In this document: positions 59,669 to 64,000 of the stretch, piece after piece
Layout: the number at the start of each line of letters is the position of its first letter
Position numbering within the stretch: the first letter of the stretch is position 1
NCBI GenBank assembly: GCA_036637375.1
Contig: JAVWMQ010000002.1
Span: 22,618-86,617 of the forward strand
DNA from: JAVWMQ01 sp036637375
GTDB lineage: Bacteria > Bacillota > Clostridia > Peptostreptococcales > Anaerovoracaceae
DNA: 64,000 nt
Direction of reading: 5' to 3'
Translations under genes and position numbers: made by a program
The notes under the pieces: model-generated
Databases searched by the model: none
Told to the model about the DNA's origin: nothing
Seen by the model: the letters and a program-made list of their open reading frames with translations, nothing else

Positions 59669-60424
59669 CTAATCAAAAGTTAAAAAACTCTCACTTTTCA
59701 AATTATAAACATCTAAATGATACATCATATATTCTTTAATAATAGCTCTAATTTCAAGCAAAGAACTATCTTCTAATGTTAATTTTTTTAGACTGCTTAG
59801 TGGATTTTTGATAAAAAACTCTAATATACTTATAATACCAAATTTTATAGGAAAAATCAACGTTTCCTGCCTACTATTTGCTTCATCTTTTATACATTTT
59901 GAACAAAGTACACCACCATCCTTAACGCTAAAATAATTAAGTTCGTCTTTGGAATTACATTTTGTACAAAAATGTATCTCAGGCAATACACCTAGTTCTT
60001 TTAGACACTTAACCTCATACGCTAAAACTAAGGTCATATACTTCTTTTCTCTTTTCTCAATTTCTTCAAAAAAATCTAGCAAAAGATTAAAAAGTCGCGG
60101 ATTTGATTCACTATAGCCTAATAGCTTATCAGTAAGTTCAAGTATATAGGAGCACACCATATACTTATCAATGTTTTCACCAATTCTATAATAACTCTTA
60201 ATAGTTTCTGCGCCATTAACATTGAAATTGTCCCTGTTCTTATATAAATTATATCTGCCGTAAGTAAAAGGTTTCATGGCTAGAGAGGATTTACCTTTAC
60301 CCTTTTCATTAATGCTTGTGCCCGCACTAATTTTGCCATATTTTTTTGAAAACAAAGTAACCATTTTTCTGCCATTAACAGATTTTGTTTGTTTAATTAT
60401 TATTCCTTCACTATCTACGTACAT
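59669..60424 (-). CDS. recO: DNA repair protein RecO
   Basis: The 251-residue protein has an N-terminal OB-fold (SEGIIIKQTKSVNGRKMVTLFSKKYGKISAGTSIN), a helical middle and a zinc site of the FCTKC...LCSKC type near 152-180. RecO loads RecA on single-stranded DNA with RecR in the RecFOR pathway. It starts 5 bases after era, the standard Firmicute order era-recO, and AAGG precedes the ATG. Confidence 0.93.
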   Translation of the reverse strand: MYVDSEGIIIKQTKSVNGRKMVTLFSKKYGKISAGTSINEKGKGKSSLAMKPFTYGRYNLYKNRDNFNVNGAETIKSYYRIGENIDKYMVCSYILELTDKLLGYSESNPRLFNLLLDFFEEIEKREKKYMTLVLAYEVKCLKELGVLPEIHFCTKCNSKDELNYFSVKDGGVLCSKCIKDEANSRQETLIFPIKFGIISILEFFIKNPLSSLKKLTLEDSSLLEIRAIIKEYMMYHLDVYNLKSESFLTFD

Positions 60425-60429
60425 TTCTT

Positions 60430-61311
60430 TTATCTATCCTTATATCCGAAATTCGATAGTGCAAAATCACTATCTCTCCAGTTTTCTTTAATCTTTACCC
60501 ATAATTGTAGATATACTTTGCACCCAATTAGAGCTTCTATTTCTTCTCTAGCACTTTTACCAATGCCCTTTAGTTTACGCCCCTGTTTTCCAATTATTAT
60601 TCCTTTGTGAGATTTTCTCTCACAGTAAATAATAGCACTAATATTGGTTATATTTTCTTTTTCTTCATAGCTTTCAATTTCTACGGCAACACCATGAGGA
60701 ACCTCTTCTTCAAGATAAAGTAAAAGTTTTTCTCTTAGAATTTCACTTACAATAAATCGCTCTGGGTGATCTGTTACCATATCTGACGGGAAGTACATTG
60801 GTCCTTCTTCCATTAATTTTTTTGTAGCTGTTATCACTTCATCTACATTAATATTTTCTTTTGCTGATACACCAAAAATTCCCTCAAAAATTCCAAGTTC
60901 ACTATATTCCTCGTATATTTCCTTGTACTTCATTGGACCCAGTTTATCAATTTTATTTATTATCAAAAAGATTGGCGTATCAATATCTTTTAGCATATCA
61001 ACAATAAATTTATCTCCTGGTCCAGAGTTCAAACTATCATCAACAAGAAATAAAATCGCATCCACTTCATTAAATGTAGATAAAGCTGTATCCGTCATGT
61101 AATTTCCAAGTTTTGTCCTCGGTTTATGAATGCCTGGTGTATCAATAAATATCATTTGGCACTCGCTATCTGTATAAATACCTCTGATGCTATTTCGTGT
61201 TGTTTGGGGCTTATCTGTTGCAATAGCAATTTTTTCCCCTAAAACTGCATTTAATAATGTTGACTTCCCAACATTTGGTCTTCCTATAATACTAATAAAT
61301 CCACTTCTCAC
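60430..61311 (-). CDS. era: GTPase Era
   Basis: The 293-residue GTPase has GRPNVGKS (10-17), the switch region with DTPG (IFIDTPGIHKPR), NKID, a SAKE block and a C-terminal KH domain (GVAVEIESYEEKENITNISAIIYCERKSHKGIIIGKQGRKLKGIG). Era assembles the 30S subunit by binding 16S rRNA 3' end. The start is a GTG overlapping the cdd stop (GTGA), with AAAGGA upstream. Confidence 0.97.
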   Translation of the reverse strand: MRSGFISIIGRPNVGKSTLLNAVLGEKIAIATDKPQTTRNSIRGIYTDSECQMIFIDTPGIHKPRTKLGNYMTDTALSTFNEVDAILFLVDDSLNSGPGDKFIVDMLKDIDTPIFLIINKIDKLGPMKYKEIYEEYSELGIFEGIFGVSAKENINVDEVITATKKLMEEGPMYFPSDMVTDHPERFIVSEILREKLLLYLEEEVPHGVAVEIESYEEKENITNISAIIYCERKSHKGIIIGKQGRKLKGIGKSAREEIEALIGCKVYLQLWVKIKENWRDSDFALSNFGYKDR

Positions 61312-61682
61312 AGTTTAAATCCTTTCGGTAATAATTGAGACAAAGCCATTTCTTTGATGTTTCCATCTTCGTCTCCAGTTATAACAATCATATCTTTACT
61401 AAACTCATATAAAAACTGTCTACAAATTCCACAAGGCCATGTTTCTCCATGACCAGATGCAATAGCAATCTTTACGAAGTCTCTTTCTCCATCAAATATC
61501 GCTTTAACAGCCGCAACTCTCTCAGCACAAATTGTTGCACCATAAGATGCATTTTCTATATTTGCTCCTAAATAAATTTTACCGCTACTACAAAGTATAG
61601 CTGCCCCAACACAAAATTTAGAATATGGGGCATAAGCATTTTCCATTGCTTCAATTGCCAGTTCATATAATTTTTGATTCAT
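61308..61682 (-). CDS. cdd: Cytidine deaminase
   Basis: The 124-residue protein has the zinc-dependent deaminase motifs CAERVA (C52, E54) and PCGICRQ (C84, C87), as in tetrameric Cdd. It deaminates cytidine and deoxycytidine for salvage. It overlaps era by four bases and lies one base after ybeY, a common arrangement near era. GGAGAG precedes the ATG. Confidence 0.96.
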   Translation of the reverse strand: MNQKLYELAIEAMENAYAPYSKFCVGAAILCSSGKIYLGANIENASYGATICAERVAAVKAIFDGERDFVKIAIASGHGETWPCGICRQFLYEFSKDMIVITGDEDGNIKEMALSQLLPKGFKL

Positions 61683-61683
61683 C

Positions 61684-62136
61684 TTATCTCTCCAAACCTA
61701 GAGAATTCATAACATCTTCTTCGCACATTCTCATAACACTTTTTTCCTCGTCCTCCATATGATCATGACCAAGCAGATGAAATATACTATGGACAAAAAG
61801 GTATGTTAATTCCCTCTCAAATGAGTGTCCAAACTCTTCACTTTGTTTTTTTGCTTGTTCAACGCATATAACAACATCTCCAAGTGCATATATTCCAACT
61901 TCTGGAATTTCCTCTTTTTCTTCAAATTGAGGAAAAGAAAGAACATCTGTAACCTTATTTATTCCTCTGAACTCATTATTAATATCCTTAATTTCATTTT
62001 CAGAAACAAAAGTAATACTAATCTCTAAGTTATCATTTTTGATACCTTCATGTTTTAAACAATGAAGCGTTGCCTCTTGGAACATATTCAAAAAATCGCC
62101 TTCTGGAAGCATTTCACCATCAATAATTAATTCCAT
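61684..62136 (-). CDS. ybeY: Endoribonuclease YbeY
   Basis: The 150-residue protein has the zinc site HSIFHLLGHDH with H116, H120 and H126, and DVLSFPQ before it, as in the YbeY family, which matures 16S rRNA 3' ends and helps ribosome quality control. Its ATG overlaps the phoH end by 10 bases. A dgkA gene, often found next, is absent here; cdd follows directly. Confidence 0.95.
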   Translation of the reverse strand: MELIIDGEMLPEGDFLNMFQEATLHCLKHEGIKNDNLEISITFVSENEIKDINNEFRGINKVTDVLSFPQFEEKEEIPEVGIYALGDVVICVEQAKKQSEEFGHSFERELTYLFVHSIFHLLGHDHMEDEEKSVMRMCEEDVMNSLGLER

Positions 62137-63101
62137 TCTTCTTCTCCTGGATTCTCTCTATAATATTTATCGTACGCACCAATGATTATTCTCACCAAAT
62201 GATGTCTTACTACATCTATATCTTTTAAGTAGCAGAATTGGATTTCTTTTAGTCCTTTCAAAATTCTAGCCGCTTCTACTAATCCAGATTTCTTTCCTCT
62301 AGGTAAATCTATTTGAGTAACATCACCTGTAATTACCATTTTGGATCCAAACCCCATACGTGTCAAAAACATTTTCATCTGTTCTTTTGTTGTATTTTGT
62401 GCTTCATCCAAAATAATGAAAGAGTTATCCAGTGTACGTCCTCTCATATAGGCAAGAGGTACTACTTCAATAACTTCTTTTTCCTTTAACCTTGTAGCAG
62501 TGTCCTTGCCTAGAACATCAAACAATGCATCATAAAGTGGTCTTAAATAAGGATCAACCTTTTCTTGTAAATCACCTGGCAAAAATCCTAATCGTTCTCC
62601 CGCTTCTACAGCTGGTCTAGCCAAAATAATTCTTTCTACTTCTTTTCGCTTATATGCCGCAATCGCCATAGCTACTGCCAGATATGTTTTACCTGTACCT
62701 GCTGGACCAATACCAAAAACAATGTCGTTTTTCCTCATTGCCTCAATATATTTCTTTTGTCCTATGGTTTTTGCTTTAAGAGGCTTGCCCATATGTGTGA
62801 AGCAGACAACATCTTTTTCAAGGCTGCTATCTTTATATGAAAGACCTTTTTCAACTAAATTCAAAACATACAAGATCTTTTGTGTATCTATTTTCTCTCC
62901 TGCACTGATTATTCCTATTAACTCATTAACTAAGCTTTCTGCTTTATCAGCATCATCACCTTTAATAACCAGCTCATTGTCACGTTGTATAATGTCAACT
63001 TTAAGATTATCTTTAATAGTCTTAATATTTTTGTCCATATTTCCAAATAATTCGCTTCTATCAATTGCATCATGAATTATTATTCTAACTATATTTTCCA
63101 A
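62127..63101 (-). CDS. phoH: PhoH-like ATPase
   Basis: The TTG at 63101 is chosen as start: AGGAGGAATAC sits five bases upstream, while an ATG 30 bases earlier has no ribosome site and would lie at the expected transcription start of the promoter at 63140-63167. The 324-residue protein has a short KH-like N-terminal part, Walker A GPAGTGKTY, and Walker B region FIILDEAQN, as in PhoH/YbeZ ATPases, which interact with YbeY. No Pho-box is seen, so the name reflects homology and not phosphate control. Confidence 0.92.
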   Translation of the reverse strand: MENIVRIIIHDAIDRSELFGNMDKNIKTIKDNLKVDIIQRDNELVIKGDDADKAESLVNELIGIISAGEKIDTQKILYVLNLVEKGLSYKDSSLEKDVVCFTHMGKPLKAKTIGQKKYIEAMRKNDIVFGIGPAGTGKTYLAVAMAIAAYKRKEVERIILARPAVEAGERLGFLPGDLQEKVDPYLRPLYDALFDVLGKDTATRLKEKEVIEVVPLAYMRGRTLDNSFIILDEAQNTTKEQMKMFLTRMGFGSKMVITGDVTQIDLPRGKKSGLVEAARILKGLKEIQFCYLKDIDVVRHHLVRIIIGAYDKYYRENPGEEEWN

Positions 63102-63139
63102 GTATTCCTCCTGTTCAATAGATATAAACATACATATAC

Positions 63140-63167
63140 ATTATATTTTATTTATAGTAAATTACAA
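63140..63167 (-). promoter_or_regulatory. Promoter of the phoH-to-ppdK run
   Basis: Minus-strand TTGTAA (63162-63167), 16-base spacer, TATAAT (63140-63145), 38 bases before the TTG at 63101. Confidence 0.6.
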
Positions 63168-63202
63168 CATCTTTTAATAATATAATTGTTCTTTTTTTTA
63201 TA

Positions 63203-63235
63203 ATTTAAAAAAAGAGTGAGTATACACTCACTCTT
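63203..63235 (-). terminator. Terminator of rpsU-yqeY
   Basis: Arms AAGAGTGAGT (63212-63221) and ACTCACTCTT (63226-63235) pair perfectly with a 4-base loop; TTTTTTT follows on the minus strand. Confidence 0.9.
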
Positions 63236-63242
63236 AATAGTC

Positions 63243-63689
63243 TTATGATAGAAATTCTTCTACAACTTTTTTAACCATTCCACCATCAGCTAAACCTTTA
63301 ACCTTTGGCATAGAAGCTCCCATAAGTTTCCCCATGTTTTGCTTACCGCCTTCAATTCCAAGTTCAGATGCTACAGATTTAATAATTTCTCTGATTTCAT
63401 CTTCTGATAATTGCTCTGGTAAATAAACTTCTAGTATTTCTATTTCTTTTTTATAGGCATCTGCTAAGTCAGTTCGCCCGCCTTTTTCAAAGTCAACAAG
63501 GGCGTCTTTTCTCATTTTTACTTGCTTAGAAATAATTGGTAGTATATCTTCGTCTGTAAGTTCGACTCTAGTATCTACCTCCACCTGCTTAATTGCAGCT
63601 CTTGCAAGGTTTATTGTATCTTTTTTGACTGTATCGTGGCTTTTCATAGCCTCTTTAAAGTCATTCATTAATCTCTCTTTTAAGGTCAA
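63243..63689 (-). CDS. yqeY: GatB/YqeY domain protein
   Basis: The 148-residue protein is a stand-alone YqeY domain like the tail of GatB, all helical: MTLKERLMNDFKEAMKSHDTVKKDTINLARAAIKQ is the usual start, and VYLPEQLSEDEIREII follows. The start is a TTG at 63689, set by homology and AAGGTG upstream; an ATG seven codons later is an alternative. YqeY may bind tRNA; its role is unsettled. It lies 34 bases after rpsU, the common Firmicute pair. Confidence 0.9.
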   Translation of the reverse strand: MTLKERLMNDFKEAMKSHDTVKKDTINLARAAIKQVEVDTRVELTDEDILPIISKQVKMRKDALVDFEKGGRTDLADAYKKEIEILEVYLPEQLSEDEIREIIKSVASELGIEGGKQNMGKLMGASMPKVKGLADGGMVKKVVEEFLS

Positions 63690-63723
63690 ATTCTACACCT
63701 TCTTCCATACTGCCTACTACGAA

Positions 63724-63903
63724 TTAGTATTTCTTAGCCTTTTTTCTTGCAGCTTCAGACTTTTTCTTTCTCTTAACACTTGGTTTTTCATAGTGTTCTC
63801 TTTTTCTTAATTCACTCATAACGCCATCTCTTGCGCATGATCTCTTGAATCTTTTAAGAGCACTTTCCAAGCTTTCGTTTTCTTTAACAATTACTTGTGC
63901 CAT
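63724..63903 (-). CDS. rpsU: 30S ribosomal protein S21
   Basis: The 59-residue basic protein begins MAQVIVKENESLESALKRF and ends with a lysine-rich tail (KRKKKSEAARKKAKKY), as S21 does. It joins the 30S subunit late and aids initiation. AGGAGGTGA precedes the ATG and a strong promoter lies at 63951-63980. Confidence 0.96.
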   Translation of the reverse strand: MAQVIVKENESLESALKRFKRSCARDGVMSELRKREHYEKPSVKRKKKSEAARKKAKKY

Positions 63904-63950
63904 TTTCTACTTCACCTCCTGACATATAATCTAATGCCTATAACTGTTAC

Positions 63951-63980
63951 ATTATACTATCAACCGGGTGGCCATGTCAA
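63951..63980 (-). promoter_or_regulatory. Promoter of rpsU-yqeY
   Basis: Minus-strand TTGACA (63975-63980), 18-base spacer, TATAAT (63951-63956), about 50 bases before rpsU. Confidence 0.72.
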
Positions 63981-64000
63981 CTTCCTCTTTCCTAAAATAT

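Noticed and set aside
63102..63131. ATG at 63131 as phoH start.
   Set aside because: It has no ribosome site and coincides with the expected transcription start; the TTG at 63101 has AGGAGG five bases upstream.
1..64000. CRISPR arrays, insertion sequences, prophage or tRNA genes.
   Set aside because: No direct-repeat array, transposase, integrase, phage structural gene or tRNA-like cloverleaf was seen on either strand.

Overview
The window is chromosomal DNA of an AT-rich, anaerobic, monoderm Firmicute, most likely class Clostridia. The evidence is the fused IspH-ribosomal S1 gene, pyruvate phosphate dikinase, the dnaG-rpoD-trmK-nif3 and phoH-ybeY-cdd-era-recO-glyS gene orders, a 2-hydroxyacyl-CoA dehydratase-type activase, a Tad pilus locus without secretin genes, AGGAGG ribosome sites and U-tailed hairpin terminators. 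Genus cannot be fixed from the window. No phage, insertion sequence, CRISPR array, tRNA or rRNA gene was seen. Most genes are on the minus strand; plus-strand genes are 1624-2178, 10754-11380, the pepF group (19499-24138) and a small zinc-ribbon gene (38389-38547).

Layout. 1-355: start of a large activase. 477-2178: an RNA-methyltransferase-like gene and a YkgJ-like cysteine cluster protein. 10564 down to 2211: dnaG, rpoD, trmK, nif3, RNase P RNA (rnpB), a DUF975-CmpB fusion, a MATE exporter and a cytidylate-kinase-like gene, ending at a bidirectional terminator. 10754-11380: secreted glucosaminidase. 19416 down to 11448: a probable nine-gene unit from murI to an LD-carboxypeptidase, including dut and a dGTPase. 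19499-24138: pepF, nadK, rluA-type synthase, M29 aminopeptidase. 26678 down to 24196: two secreted or anchored surface proteins. 33262 down to 26761: recX, tcdA, an unknown gene, coaB, rmuC, a phosphoesterase, deoB and pdp. 34805-33349: phosphopantetheinyl transferase and EamA transporter. 38138-34930: rarA and ispH-S1.

51094 down to 38589 is the main accessory region. A Tad (type IVb/IVc) pilus locus is split: a tadZ/cpaE-like gene lies at the far upstream end, then a phosphate cassette (Na/Pi transporter, PhoB-type regulator, PhoR-type kinase, second Na/Pi transporter), then tadA, tadB, tadC, a 56-residue Flp pilin, three TadE/TadG-like pseudopilins and a DUF6382 protein. Both transporter genes are preceded by three TTAACA-like hexamers phased exactly 11 bp apart, as in PhoP boxes.

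54822 down to 51204 looks metal-related: a DUF2325-DUF3793 pair behind a promoter with two GGTTAGC palindromes, then a P-type ATPase behind a yybP-ykoY (manganese) riboswitch with an intrinsic terminator. 63903 down to 54989 holds rpsU-yqeY and the phoH-to-ppdK housekeeping run.

The best candidates for new biology are the zinc-module TadE-like protein, the phosphate cassette inside the tad locus, the promoter buried in a hairpin before tadA, and the paired palindromes before the DUF2325 gene. Promoter, terminator and operator calls are by eye; no database search was possible.
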